Below are positions 18,332-32,695 of a stretch of 64,000 nt of DNA, in pieces. Made by a program: the position numbers and the translations under genes. The DNA is from Draconibacterium sediminis. GTDB taxonomy: Bacteria > Bacteroidota > Bacteroidia > Bacteroidales > Prolixibacteraceae. The notes under the pieces were generated by a model. That model did not search any database, was not told where the DNA came from, and saw only the letters and a program-made list of their open reading frames with translations. The stretch's first letter is position 1. Each line of letters begins with the position of its first letter. The stretch spans positions 124,001-188,000 of the forward strand of contig NZ_JRHC01000002.1 of assembly GCF_000949475.1 (NCBI RefSeq), in the 5' to 3' direction.

Positions 18332-20830
18332 TTAAGACTTGCGTTTGCTTGCCGCCAGTTGTTTAATGGCAAGCTCAATATTCCCGTCCAATTGTTCGGT
18401 TAAACGGGTAAGTTCCAGTTTCTCGGTTTCTTCGGTGGTGTAAGTGTAATATTCCTCCAAAGAGACTTCGGTGGCATAAACCGCAGATTGTACACCTCCC
18501 AAACCAATCCACACCTCCTTATAGTGATGTTGCGGGTGGTTGGCCAGATTGATGGATAGAATCTGTGATTTTTCTTTTTCAGTCAATCCAAGCAGCTCCT
18601 GAATGGAAGCGAACTTGTTCATGTACTTGCGTTGGTCAAGCAGGATCTTGCAATCGGAGTTATTGATGATACTTTCCTTCACAATTTCCGAAGCGATAAT
18701 ATCATCCACTTCCTGTGTCACAACTATTGCCTCACCAAAGAATTTGCGTACGGTTTTAAATAAATATTTGATGTATTCGGCCATTCCTTCTTTGGCAATG
18801 GCCTTCCATGCCTCTTCCACTAAAATCATCTTACGGATGCCTTTTAATCGCCTCATTTTGTTGATAAAAGCTTCCATGACAATGATGGTTACAATGGGAA
18901 AAAGCACCTTGTGATCCTTGATATTATCCAGCTCGAAAACGATAAAACGTTTGTTCAGCAAATCCATTTGTTTGTCTGAATTCAGCAGGTAATCGTATTC
19001 ACCGCCCCGGTAATAAGGTTCCAGTACATTCAGGAAATTGGCTACATCGAAGTCCTTTTCGCGTACCTTTTTCGATTGGAGCAACTCCGTGTACTCATCA
19101 CGTACAAACTCAAAAAAGGTATTAAAAGACGGAGCTACCTTACCGTCCAACTTTAACTTCCCGATATACAAGTTAACCGCATTTGACAGTGCCACCTCTT
19201 CGGAACGTGTGGGTGCCTCATCCTCGCTTTTCCAGAGGGTAAGGATCAGCGTTTTAATGCTTTCCCTTTTCTCAATGTCAAACACACCATCGTCGGTGTA
19301 AAACGGATTAAATGCAATCGGGTTGTCCTCGGTATACGTAAAGTAAACCCCGTCTTCGCCCCTGGTTTTATAATGTATTAAATCGCACAAACCTTTGTAG
19401 CTGTTACCGGTATCTACCAGAAGGACATGTGTACCCTGCTCGTAATATTGCCGGACCATGTGGTTGGTAAAAAAGGATTTTCCACTGCCCGAAGGACCAA
19501 GAATAAACTTGTTACGGTTGGTAATTATTCCTTTTTTCACTGGCAGATCTGAAATGTCCAGATGCAAAGGTTTACCGGTTAATCGATCGACCATTTTTAT
19601 GCCCACCGGCGATAATGAACTTTGGTAATTGGTTTCGCCGGTAAAAAAGCACAAAGCCTGCTCGGTGAACGTATAAAACGATTCTTCTGAAGGAAAATCG
19701 GCTGCATTACCGGGGATGCCTGCCCAATACAGGGTGGGAACATCAACGGTGTTGTACCGTGGTTTGCATTCCATCAGGGCAATTTGCGAGCCCACATCGT
19801 TTTTAATTTGGCGTAGCTCTTCGGATCTGTCACTCCATGCCAGTACATTGCAATGCATGCGTACCGAAACCAATCCTTTGCTGTGTGCTTCGTTCAGGTA
19901 TTCGTCTAACCATTGTTTGTTAATCTGGTTGGCACGGCTGTACCTGGAAAGCGAAAGCATATTACGCGCCATTTTCTCGAAACGGGCGAGATTGGTGGTA
20001 TGGTCATCTATAAAAATGTACTGATTGTAAATATGGTTGCATGGCAAAAGCAAACCTATCGGAGCGGCATACGAGAGTAAACAGGAACTCCGGTCAGTCG
20101 ACAGTTTTTCGTAGCGGCTTTCGGTTGATACTTTAGCAGGCAGATCGTCTAAATCGGAAAGCGTATGAAGTATCAGCGAGTTGTCGCCGATTTTCAGTTC
20201 TCCCGGATTTAAGGTAAGATCTTTCAATACATTATTCTGCCCATGGGAAAGTGAAAAATACTTTTCCACTATTCCCTCATGGGCTTCAGTCCCGGTAATC
20301 TGGTCGGCTGTTAAACGCCTGAGTTTTATAAAATCGCTGTCGTTAACGATTTGCTCAAACTGGTTTACGGCTTCCACAAAACGCAGAACAGTTTCCTTAT
20401 TTTTTATCTCTTTGGGCACGATAAATCCCCTTCCCAGTGTACTAAAGGTGCTTTGTTGTTTGCTGCGTTCCTTTGTTGTTTTGGTTAGGAACAAATAACA
20501 GGTGTGATTCAAATACGGACGCTCGTTAAAGTGCCGTTCAAACGAAGAACTTAAAAAACTTAAATCCTGCTGTGGTTTTTCGGTTTTATAGTTCTCTTTT
20601 ATATACCAATCCTGTTTATGCACGATAGAATAATCGGGCAAAACCTTTATTGCCTTATTCCACACCGAGTGCATGGCTTCATATTCTTCCGTTGTAACCG
20701 TAAATAGTTCCGGGAGCTTTACCTCAAAAGCAATGGTTATATCAGCATCTTTGCTGATAATACACCCCTGCTCCACTGCAAGTAACGGAAACCGGCTTTC
20801 CAAAGTAGCAGCTTTTAATGTGTTTCTCAT
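18332..20830 (-). CDS. traG: TraG, VirB4-like conjugation ATPase
   Basis: 832 residues. An N-terminal domain (MRNTLKAATLESRFPLLAVEQGCIISKDADITIAFEV-type start) precedes the ATPase core. Walker A is LGPSGSGKSFFTNHMV (about 443-458), followed by VLLVDTGNSYKGL. Walker B is MILVEEAWKAIAKEG (about 671-685), then VTQEVDDI. This is the VirB4/TraG-type ATPase that powers pilus biogenesis and substrate transfer; it is the largest tra gene. The start is fixed by the 4-nt overlap with traF. Confidence 0.92.
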   Translation of the reverse strand: MRNTLKAATLESRFPLLAVEQGCIISKDADITIAFEVKLPELFTVTTEEYEAMHSVWNKAIKVLPDYSIVHKQDWYIKENYKTEKPQQDLSFLSSSFERHFNERPYLNHTCYLFLTKTTKERSKQQSTFSTLGRGFIVPKEIKNKETVLRFVEAVNQFEQIVNDSDFIKLRRLTADQITGTEAHEGIVEKYFSLSHGQNNVLKDLTLNPGELKIGDNSLILHTLSDLDDLPAKVSTESRYEKLSTDRSSCLLSYAAPIGLLLPCNHIYNQYIFIDDHTTNLARFEKMARNMLSLSRYSRANQINKQWLDEYLNEAHSKGLVSVRMHCNVLAWSDRSEELRQIKNDVGSQIALMECKPRYNTVDVPTLYWAGIPGNAADFPSEESFYTFTEQALCFFTGETNYQSSLSPVGIKMVDRLTGKPLHLDISDLPVKKGIITNRNKFILGPSGSGKSFFTNHMVRQYYEQGTHVLLVDTGNSYKGLCDLIHYKTRGEDGVYFTYTEDNPIAFNPFYTDDGVFDIEKRESIKTLILTLWKSEDEAPTRSEEVALSNAVNLYIGKLKLDGKVAPSFNTFFEFVRDEYTELLQSKKVREKDFDVANFLNVLEPYYRGGEYDYLLNSDKQMDLLNKRFIVFELDNIKDHKVLFPIVTIIVMEAFINKMRRLKGIRKMILVEEAWKAIAKEGMAEYIKYLFKTVRKFFGEAIVVTQEVDDIIASEIVKESIINNSDCKILLDQRKYMNKFASIQELLGLTEKEKSQILSINLANHPQHHYKEVWIGLGGVQSAVYATEVSLEEYYTYTTEETEKLELTRLTEQLDGNIELAIKQLAASKRKS

Positions 20831-21156
20831 ACTGCCTCCTTTCTGTTGGTTTTGAACAAACGGGGAATACTCCTACGGTTGATAATTCGGCGTGGGAAAT
20901 TATGCCTCGCCTGTAATTTCATTAACCCGTAACGCCCGAATTTTCTGTTTAAAGAGAAGGTGAGCCAGACAACCACAAAAGCAAGAATAAGCCCTGTAAA
21001 AATACAGGCCCATTGGTTGATACCGGTCAGGTACATAACAATGAAAACCACGAATGTTCCCAGCAGACCGCCTGCAAAAAGAAACAGGTACTGGCTTTGC
21101 AATCCTTTAAACTCGGCGGGCTTATTTACCCCTTTGTTGATGGAATACACTGCCAT
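20827..21156 (-). CDS. traF: Conjugative transposon protein TraF (DUF4133)
   Basis: 109 residues. The start MAVYSINKGVNKPAEFKGLQ is typical of the DUF4133/TraF family. Two membrane helices follow (YLFLFAGGLLGTFVVFIVMYL and WACIFTGLILAFVVVWLTF), then a basic tail. It is VirB3-like in size and position, directly before the VirB4-like traG. It overlaps traG by 4 nt and follows traE by 3 nt. Confidence 0.9.
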   Translation of the reverse strand: MAVYSINKGVNKPAEFKGLQSQYLFLFAGGLLGTFVVFIVMYLTGINQWACIFTGLILAFVVVWLTFSLNRKFGRYGLMKLQARHNFPRRIINRRSIPRLFKTNRKEAV

Positions 21157-21159
21157 AGC

Positions 21160-21468
21160 TTACAGGAAGAAAGAACGTAAAATAGTGGCAGCAACAATCA
21201 GGAAAATACAGGCTCCAAACCAGGCAGCTGCAGTTTTTCCAGTGTCGGGATCGCCACTTGAAAATTTAGAATATACTTTTACTCCACCGATCAATCCCAC
21301 AATGGCACCGATGGCATAAATCAGTTTTGTTGCCGGATCGAAATACGAGGTGACCATATTGGTGGCTTCGGTGATTCCGGCGGAGCCATCGCCCTGGGCA
21401 AAAATGGCCGTTGCCAGAAAGGTGAAGATTAAGGTGATGGATATTTTATATGAATTGATTTGTTTCAT
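21160..21468 (-). CDS. traE: Conjugative transposon protein TraE (DUF4134)
   Basis: 102 residues. A signal-like segment (ISITLIFTFLATAIFAQ) is followed by GDGSAGITEATNMVTSYFDPATKLIYAIGAI and two hydrophobic helices. The conserved GLIGGVKVYSKFSSGDPDTGKTAAAWFGACIFL block is diagnostic of DUF4134/TraE, a VirB2-pilin-like protein. It is the first gene of the traE-N run. Its usual upstream partners (traD-like, DUF3408, parA) are 7 kb away because the kinase pair intervenes. Confidence 0.9.
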   Translation of the reverse strand: MKQINSYKISITLIFTFLATAIFAQGDGSAGITEATNMVTSYFDPATKLIYAIGAIVGLIGGVKVYSKFSSGDPDTGKTAAAWFGACIFLIVAATILRSFFL

Positions 21469-22020
21469 AGCATTTTGTTTTTGCTCCCCGGTCCCCCAGA
21501 CCAGAGACTGTTTTACTTTGATTTTTTGATTAAAGTGTGGTGATTACCACTCTGCGAAGGTCCAAATTTTACCCGTAGTCTTTTTCTTTCATAAGCTATA
21601 CCATTTAGTTCGTTTTCAGACAGCAGTTTTGCTGCTTTTGAACCAAATGTATGGGCTTAAAAGCTGGGGAAATGAAAGTTGGATGTAAGTGGTTGTTTGT
21701 GGCGGTATTTGGCGTTGGTTCCCTAAAAAATAAGAATTTAGTTATTAAATAGGAATAAGAAGAATAACCAATGCATTGATAAGTCCATAGTTATTTTAAA
21801 TAAATTTCATTTTATTAGCTTAAAACACCGTATTTATTTCTACTACCCCAATAATGATCTCTATTTCCAATCTTATTAAAAAATTACTAATTTTCTTATT
21901 ATACCTTCTGGTGTTACCTGATAAGACAGACTTATAAGTAATGAATGTCTAGACTTTTTAATACAATGTACTGATTGGGAATAATAATGTCTTCATTTTT
22001 TTTTATATTACGAATACAGT
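21469..22020. promoter_or_regulatory. Divergent intergenic region, traE versus kinase genes
   Basis: 552 bp between the minus-strand tra operon and the plus-strand kinase operon, so it must hold promoters for both. A copy of GGCnGTATTTGGCkTT lies at 21,701-21,716. I see no clear TAnnTTTG element on either strand. The half nearest the kinase gene is very AT-rich (about 21,720-22,020). Confidence 0.5.
21701..21716. promoter_or_regulatory. Repeated motif GGCnGTATTTGGCkTT, copy 2
   Basis: GGCGGTATTTGGCGTT, 233 nt upstream of traE. It matches the copies at 8,104 and 30,765 over 13-14 of 16 positions. It is a candidate operator for a regulator that coordinates ICE operons. Confidence 0.4.
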
Positions 22021-27387
<5,367 letters not shown>

Positions 27388-27395
27388 CTTTCGAA

Positions 27396-28592
27396 ATGGA
27401 AACAACACACAACAGTAAGTACAAAATCTTGGTTGTTGACGACAACAGCGAAAATATCCGGATTATCGGCAGCATTCTGCGCCAGAATAGTTACCAGGTG
27501 GGCTTTGCCACCGGAGGACAACAAACACTTGATATTCTCGGAGAAAAAGGAGAAGATTATGATTTGGTATTGCTGGATGTGAATATGCCTGGACTAAACG
27601 GATTTGAAGTTTGTAAAAAGATTCGGGAGAAATCGCTGTTAAAGGATTTACCTGTGATTTTTCTGACTGCCAATGCCGAACCTGAACACATTATTGAAGG
27701 TTTTTCGAGCGGAGGGCAAGACTATGTGACCAAACCATTTCATGCCGGTGAGTTACTGTCACGCATTGGAACCCATCTTGAACTTAAAGAAAGTCGCGAA
27801 AAACTGCAGCAAGTGAATGTGATTCTGGAAAAAAAAGTAAAGGAGCGTACCCGGGATTTACTGGAAGCCAATAAAAATCTTGAGACGGCAAATTGGCAAC
27901 TCAGGCAACTGGATAAAGCCAAAGTCAATTTTTTACGACTGATCAGCCATGAAATAAATACGCCGCTAAACGGACTTATCAGTTTTGCAGAAATTCTGAG
28001 GGAACAACTAGTCTCAACAGAATATTTCAGTCTTATAGAATATCTGAATGAATCAGCGCACCGTCTGAACGAATTTGCACAATTGAGTTTGATTATAACC
28101 CGAATGCGGACTTCACCCGATCAATATCCTATTGAACTGGTTGATATTAGCGAAACAATTCATAATACGCTCGAAGAACTTTCAAAAGCAATCCATACTA
28201 AAAAAACGTCAGTAAATATTAACTGTAAAACAAAAAACACCAAAGTCTCCGGAAACGATCAATTAATTGCAGTCTGTATTTCTCACATTGTGAAAAATGC
28301 CATACAGCACAATCCTGAAGGAGAAGCGATTAATGTGAATGTATACACCGAGAATGATCGATTGCTTTTTACGTGTATCGACAATGGCCCAGGTTTTTCT
28401 GATGATGCACTGCAAAACCTCTTTAAACCATTCTCCCCAGGAGAAAAGCATGTGGACCAAAACAAAGGACTGGGTTTATACGTAGTTAAAATGATTGTTG
28501 ACTTTCATCATGCAGAAATCTCTGTTTCAAATCGAAAAAATAAAGGAGCTGAAATTACTCTGATTTTCAACCTACTAAATTCATCGAATTAG
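27396..28592 (+). CDS. Receiver-histidine kinase hybrid (REC-HisKA-HATPase)
   Basis: 398 residues. The N-terminal receiver domain has acidic residues D15/D16, phospho-acceptor D61 in LVLLDVNMPGLNG, and K113. A coiled coil follows (VILEKKVKERTRDLLEANKNLE, about 141-162). The kinase core has RLISHEINTPLNG (H185) and HATPase motifs NAIQHN, DNGPGFSD and KGLGLYVVKMIV. This order, receiver first, is typical of a downstream partner that takes phosphate from another kinase or feeds a relay. With the upstream ten-PAS kinase it makes a plausible two-protein phosphorelay, but no DNA-binding output domain is encoded nearby. It is convergent with the traD-like gene. Confidence 0.9.
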   Translation: METTHNSKYKILVVDDNSENIRIIGSILRQNSYQVGFATGGQQTLDILGEKGEDYDLVLLDVNMPGLNGFEVCKKIREKSLLKDLPVIFLTANAEPEHIIEGFSSGGQDYVTKPFHAGELLSRIGTHLELKESREKLQQVNVILEKKVKERTRDLLEANKNLETANWQLRQLDKAKVNFLRLISHEINTPLNGLISFAEILREQLVSTEYFSLIEYLNESAHRLNEFAQLSLIITRMRTSPDQYPIELVDISETIHNTLEELSKAIHTKKTSVNINCKTKNTKVSGNDQLIAVCISHIVKNAIQHNPEGEAINVNVYTENDRLLFTCIDNGPGFSDDALQNLFKPFSPGEKHVDQNKGLGLYVVKMIVDFHHAEISVSNRKNKGAEITLIFNLLNSSN

Positions 28593-28679
28593 AATTGTTA
28601 TTTTGAAATACAATAATTTTTGGGATGAGGTTACGAAATAATAATTTAATCGCATATCCAAAGCTTCCATAAAAGAGAA

Positions 28680-29231
28680 TTATGTATTGGGATATAAAAA
28701 CTCCCCTATATCAAACTCACTTCTCTCATCATCAGAAAAAGAATCATCATTCTGCCCTAACTTCATCAAATGCAAATCAATTAAAGCGGAAATCCGCTTT
28801 TGGTAGTTCTCGGAAGTGGATGCCAGCTGTTCTACCCAATCGGTATTTTCATTTTCGTAAAGTAGCCTGCCGGTTTGGGCAAGCCCTTCTGCTTGGTCCT
28901 TTTCAACCTCTGTAACCACCTCCATCATTTCCTCAAAAGTTAAGTCCAATAAAGGACTGTTGGCAATGCCAAGCTCTTCCAATTCTTCATCGAGCTCAAC
29001 GTCCACATAATCCAGAGCTACTTCGATATCCAGCTTACCCGTGAAATTTGAATGGGATTGACTCTTTCTCTCCGTATTCAAAACAAAGGTGCTTTTTCCA
29101 ATTATTCCACTTTCATCTGATAAATTGTTTTTTCTTTCTTCATTGGCAACAGGTGCCGAAGAACACCTCCAATCCTTAAAGAAAATACGTAGCAGAATGA
29201 TTATCCCTACTATTACAACAAATTCAATCAT
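28680..29231 (-). CDS. Conjugal transfer accessory protein (TraD-like position)
   Basis: 183 residues. One N-terminal membrane helix (MIEFVVIVGIIILLRIFF) precedes an acidic cytoplasmic body (VALDYVDVELDEELEELGI). In Bacteroides-type elements a protein of this layout follows the DUF3408 gene and precedes traE (the TraC/TraD position, DUF4122-like). The assignment is mainly by position and composition. It begins 15 nt after the DUF3408 stop and, unlike the usual order, is cut off from traE by the two kinase genes. Confidence 0.6.
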   Translation of the reverse strand: MIEFVVIVGIIILLRIFFKDWRCSSAPVANEERKNNLSDESGIIGKSTFVLNTERKSQSHSNFTGKLDIEVALDYVDVELDEELEELGIANSPLLDLTFEEMMEVVTEVEKDQAEGLAQTGRLLYENENTDWVEQLASTSENYQKRISALIDLHLMKLGQNDDSFSDDERSEFDIGEFLYPNT

Positions 29232-29246
29232 AACTCCAGGTTTAGG

Positions 29247-29612
29247 TTAAAAAATACCTTCATTGTTTTCGTTATATCGTTTGACTATTTCTTCCTGAAA
29301 TTCGTCAAAATGATGTGTGAGCACATTATCGATATAGGTATAAATCGAAATCTCGTCCTTACCGATCACTCGGATAATTTGCTGAATTCGTTTGTGGTAT
29401 TCCTGTCGGATAGGAACATTCTTTCCAAAGCGCGCCTTCGTTCTGGAATCCGAAAGGAAAAGCTCATCATAAGCTTGGTTTGTTGGTTTCCGTTTTACAA
29501 CGGTTGTTGGCTTTTTCTCCTGTCTCTTTCCGGCCTCCGGTTTTTCATTCTGAATCGTTGAAATGATAAATTCTTCATCTATTTCATCCGGATTATATTT
29601 CTTTCGTGCCAT
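29247..29612 (-). CDS. DUF3408 conjugal transfer protein (TraB/TraC type)
   Basis: 121 residues. The N-terminus is basic and disordered (GKRQEKKPTTVVKRKP). The folded C-terminus has KNVPIRQEYHKRIQQIIRVIG and EISIYTYIDNVLTHHF, a ribbon-helix-helix-like arrangement seen in DUF3408 proteins that always accompany the ICE ParA. It probably binds DNA or acts with ParA in stability or relaxosome control. It lies 5 nt downstream of parA. Confidence 0.75.
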   Translation of the reverse strand: MARKKYNPDEIDEEFIISTIQNEKPEAGKRQEKKPTTVVKRKPTNQAYDELFLSDSRTKARFGKNVPIRQEYHKRIQQIIRVIGKDEISIYTYIDNVLTHHFDEFQEEIVKRYNENNEGIF

Positions 29613-29617
29613 GGATT

Positions 29618-30379
29618 TTACTGTTTAATGGTTTTTAGGATTTCGTCGGCCAGTGCGATCAGGTTACTTCCTTTTAAAAGGCTGTTGTGAGCCGGGAAAA
29701 GAGTTGAGCGGAATACAGGCTTGTGGCCGGAAGTCAGCTCCCTGCGAAAACGTTTTGTATCAGGCACAAATGTTTTCAGAATATTTAAGCCCAACTCGCC
29801 AATTACATTTTCATACACATCGTAGAGTTCGTTTTTCTCCCTCCCATCAACCATATTCCAAATCAGGTACAAACCTTTGATATCGCTCTTCCCGACGCTA
29901 ATCAGATTTTCATTCAACATTGTGGCAAATTTCAATGTGCTTTCCATCACCACACGATCGGCACTCACCGGCGAAAAGATATAATCCATTCCGCCCAGTG
30001 TTTTTACCACACCTCGACTGTTTAAAGTTCCCGGGAGATCGAAAAATATTATATCGGGCTGAATCGTTGCACCGTCGATCAGATTTTCAGCTACATCAAT
30101 GGCATCTTCGGGCATACTTTTTTCAACCGGGTATGCCTTTCGCTTTATGGTGCTAAATTGTCTATAGGCTAATTGCTTATAATAGTTATCCTTCATCACC
30201 TGTTCCATATCGCGCTGGCGCATTTCAGCAATACTGTGCTGCGGATAATCACAATCCACCACTGCAATTTCAAGGCCTTTTACATAGTGCAGGTAACTCG
30301 ACATTAAAACGGTAAAAGCTGTTTTCCCAACACCTCCCTTTTGTGTGCTGAACGCAATAAATAATGTTTCTTTTTCCAT
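29618..30379 (-). CDS. parA: ParA/TraA-type partition ATPase
   Basis: 253 residues when started at the ATG of MEKETLFIAFSTQKGG (30,379); an upstream in-frame start would add 15 unlikely residues. The deviant Walker A is QKGGVGKTAFTV (about 12-23), the Walker A' is AVVDCDYPQHS, and switch regions read IIFFDLPGTLNSRG. This is the ParA family member called TraA in Bacteroides elements, with a role in element maintenance and possibly regulation. No ParB partner is encoded; the DUF3408 protein may fill that role. The TGTTGCA repeats lie upstream. Confidence 0.88.
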   Translation of the reverse strand: MEKETLFIAFSTQKGGVGKTAFTVLMSSYLHYVKGLEIAVVDCDYPQHSIAEMRQRDMEQVMKDNYYKQLAYRQFSTIKRKAYPVEKSMPEDAIDVAENLIDGATIQPDIIFFDLPGTLNSRGVVKTLGGMDYIFSPVSADRVVMESTLKFATMLNENLISVGKSDIKGLYLIWNMVDGREKNELYDVYENVIGELGLNILKTFVPDTKRFRRELTSGHKPVFRSTLFPAHNSLLKGSNLIALADEILKTIKQ

Positions 30380-30481
30380 GACCTTTGTTTTTTTGATGAG
30401 TAAATTATTTCTATAATTATTCAATCGAATAGGATAATGTCTGAGTCAATAATCGATTAATGAGCTGTGTAAATGAGTTTG

Positions 30482-30617
30482 TGTTGCATTGTTTAATTAA
30501 TGAAGTGTTGCAACGTTTCAACATTGAAATATTGCCCCCCTTAAGCTCTTCGTTGTTGCATTACTTAACTATTCAATTCTTTGCCAAAATCAGTTTTTAA
30601 ATATTTCGTTTGCAACA
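30482..30617. repeat. Four TGTTGCA repeats upstream of parA
   Basis: TGTTGCATT (30,482), TGTTGCAAC (30,506), TGTTGCATT (30,554) and an inverted copy TTTGCAACA (30,609-30,617). They lie 100-240 nt upstream of the parA start. They could be operator or parS-like sites for ParA/DUF3408; this is inferred from clustering only. Confidence 0.4.
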
Positions 30618-30764
30618 TGTTTCATTCACATTTTATTTATTCCGACTAACATATCTCTGCTTACACCAACCATTAAATAATCCATCATTTCACCGACCAA
30701 ATGAACAAATAAAAAGCTGTTAAAACCGTGCTTTTTAAAGGGCTGGAAGTACTTGGCCTTCTCT

Positions 30765-30780
30765 GGCAGTATTTGGCTTA
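30765..30780. promoter_or_regulatory. Repeated motif GGCnGTATTTGGCkTT, copy 3
   Basis: GGCAGTATTTGGCTTA in the parA-mobA intergenic region. A partial direct repeat, AGTACTTGGCCTT, lies 20 nt before it (30,748), giving a tandem-site look that is weaker at the other two copies. Confidence 0.4.
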
Positions 30781-30898
30781 TTTCGGTATAATTAGAATTC
30801 AAAACACCCATTCTACCTTTGTTTCCAACAATTTTAAAGAGTAAAAACATCATCGACAAAACGGCTATGTCCAATAACTTTTATGGTAACGCTACAAG

Positions 30899-31009
30899 GT
30901 GTGCACTGGCACACGGCAAGTTGTGTTTTGAGTAACTCAAAACGTTTCGGGTTACCCGAAACCACTTGCCCCGTTGGGGAAAATCATCACTCCGAAGTCG
31001 TGTGATTTT
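30899..31009. other. Candidate oriT: clover-leaf of inverted repeats
   Basis: A dense set of perfect dyads lies just upstream of mobA. GTGTGC/GCACAC is at 30,899-30,914. GGCAAGT (30,915-30,921) pairs with ACTTGCC (30,964-30,970) and encloses two adjacent 19-nt palindromes, GTTTTGAGT-A-ACTCAAAAC (30,925-30,943) and GTTTCGGGT-T-ACCCGAAAC (30,944-30,962). CCCC-GTT-GGGG (30,969-30,979) follows, then a bulged hairpin with arms at 30,980-30,990 and 31,000-31,009. Transfer origins of relaxase-type elements usually lie here and are hairpin-rich. The nic site cannot be placed from sequence alone. Confidence 0.65.
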
Positions 31010-31052
31010 TGATCAGAATTCTGGTAATGATTAATGCTTTAAATACAATAAA

Positions 31053-31484
31053 ATGGGAATAGAAAAACGAAGAAATAGACACAAAGGGGGACGTAAACCG
31101 AAAAAAGATCCGTGTATACATCGTTATGCGATTAGCTTAAATGATGTTGACAATGCACGATTTCTTGCTCTTTTCGAGGCATCGGGAATGGAAGTTAAAG
31201 CACATTTTATTACTGCCTGCATTTTTGATAAGCCTGTTAAAGTGGTAAAAATCGATAAGGGATCGATGGATTATTATATGCGCCTGACCTCCTTTTATTC
31301 ACAATTCAGGGCGATTGGCGTGAATTACAACCAGGTTACGAAAGCAATAAAAAACAACTTTTCGGAGAAAAAGGCACTGGCTTTTCTTGCCCAACTACAG
31401 AAAGCAACTTTTCAATTAATTGCGATAAACCAGAAGATATTGGATTTAACCAAAGAATTTGAAAAAAGATGGTTGCAAAAATAA
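31053..31484 (+). CDS. mobA: MobA-type relaxosome accessory protein
   Basis: 143 residues, strongly basic at the start (MGIEKRRNRHKGGRKPKKDP). A ribbon-helix-helix-like region (YAISLNDVDNARFLALFEASGM) and a helical end (LRAIGVNYNQVTKAIKNNFS-like) follow, as in MobC/MobA-type DNA-binding accessory proteins that bring the relaxase to oriT. Bacteroides elements order these genes mobA-mobB-mobC, as here. Its 3' end overlaps mobB by 16 nt. Confidence 0.85.
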   Translation: MGIEKRRNRHKGGRKPKKDPCIHRYAISLNDVDNARFLALFEASGMEVKAHFITACIFDKPVKVVKIDKGSMDYYMRLTSFYSQFRAIGVNYNQVTKAIKNNFSEKKALAFLAQLQKATFQLIAINQKILDLTKEFEKRWLQK

Positions 31485-32692
31485 GCTCAGGAAGTTCAAT
31501 TTATAGTGCATTAGCATACAATCACGATAAGCTAAAAAAGGATGCTGCTTCTGTATTAATGGTCAACAAAATGATTGAACCTTTTGATGGAAAGTATTCA
31601 ATTGGTTTATGCACGAGTTCTTTTGAACCGTATTTGAGTGCCAATAAACGAACCGAAAATCCGGTTATTCATATTTCGTTAAATCCTGATCCAAAGGATA
31701 AGCTAAACGATGAACAATTCTCTCAGTTGGCTGAACAATACATGGCAAAACTGGGCTATGGAAATCAACCCTACATCGTTTACAAGCACGAAGACATTGA
31801 CCGCCATCATTTGCATATTGTTTCAGTAAAGATTGACGAGACAGGGAAAATGATTCGGGACAATTTTCAACACCGGCTATCCATGCGTATTTGTCGGGAA
31901 CTGGAGCAGAATTTTGGATTAACACCTGCCAATGAAAAACAAAAGAAAGGAGTTTATAACTTAAAGCCGGTTGAATTCGAAAAGGGAAATCTAAAACAGC
32001 AAATTGCCAATGTTGTTCGTCCTGTATCGAGGACTTGGAACTTTCAATCGTTTAATGAATACAAGGCCTTGCTTTCATTCTACAATGTTCAAGCCACTGA
32101 AGTAAGAGGTGAAAAGAACGGGAAACCTTTTCATGGGATTGTTTATGCGGCTTTAGACAATAAAGGAGAAGTAGTTGGAAATCCAATCAAGTCATCAAAA
32201 TTTGGGAAATTAACGGGACATGAAGCTCTACTTACTCAAATTGAAAAATCAAGAGAACAGATCAGAAATAAAAAGCTAAAAGAACGGCCCGAGGACGTTA
32301 TCTTCAAAGTATTTCATAAGAGTGAGAATAGAAAAGACTTCGAAGACCAATTATTTAAACAAGGTATATCGGTGCTGTTTCGGGAAAATGATTCAGGACG
32401 CATTTACGGAGCAACCTTTATCGATCACAAGCAAAAGTTTGTGTTTAACGGTTCACGCCTGGGTAAAGAGTTTTCTGCCAATGTTTTTAATGAACGATTT
32501 GGAGTTGAAAACAATACGGATGAACAATTCAAGTCTCCAGAACAGGGTCATTCAGAATTTCCTGACAACAAAGACTCAAGCATCGAGAATCTGGCCGGAT
32601 TGTTCGGCCTTGATGCTCTTGGCGAAGACTACCAGGAGGAAGCTTTCATAAGAAGAATGAAACGAAAGAAAAGAAAAAAACGAAAAAACTAA
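31469..32692 (+). CDS. mobB: MobB relaxase (MOBP-like)
   Basis: 407 residues. The relaxase domain is at the N-terminus. Tyr17 in SALAYNHDK is the likely DNA-cleaving residue. PVIHISLNP (about 65-73) and the three-histidine metal motif HEDIDRHHLHIVSVK (His107, His114, His116) match the Relaxase/Mobilization nuclease family. The remainder is helical, ending in a very basic tail (RRMKRKKRKKRKN) suited to DNA binding. It nicks oriT and leads the strand into the recipient. The start overlaps mobA, and mobC begins 3 nt after its stop. Confidence 0.9.
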   Translation: MVAKISSGSSIYSALAYNHDKLKKDAASVLMVNKMIEPFDGKYSIGLCTSSFEPYLSANKRTENPVIHISLNPDPKDKLNDEQFSQLAEQYMAKLGYGNQPYIVYKHEDIDRHHLHIVSVKIDETGKMIRDNFQHRLSMRICRELEQNFGLTPANEKQKKGVYNLKPVEFEKGNLKQQIANVVRPVSRTWNFQSFNEYKALLSFYNVQATEVRGEKNGKPFHGIVYAALDNKGEVVGNPIKSSKFGKLTGHEALLTQIEKSREQIRNKKLKERPEDVIFKVFHKSENRKDFEDQLFKQGISVLFRENDSGRIYGATFIDHKQKFVFNGSRLGKEFSANVFNERFGVENNTDEQFKSPEQGHSEFPDNKDSSIENLAGLFGLDALGEDYQEEAFIRRMKRKKRKKRKN

Positions 32693-32695
32693 GCT

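Noticed and set aside
30626-30874. 82-codon minus-strand ORF upstream of parA
   Set aside because: It lies among the repeats of the parA-mobA intergenic region, matches no family I know, and overlaps the conserved-looking motif at 30,765.
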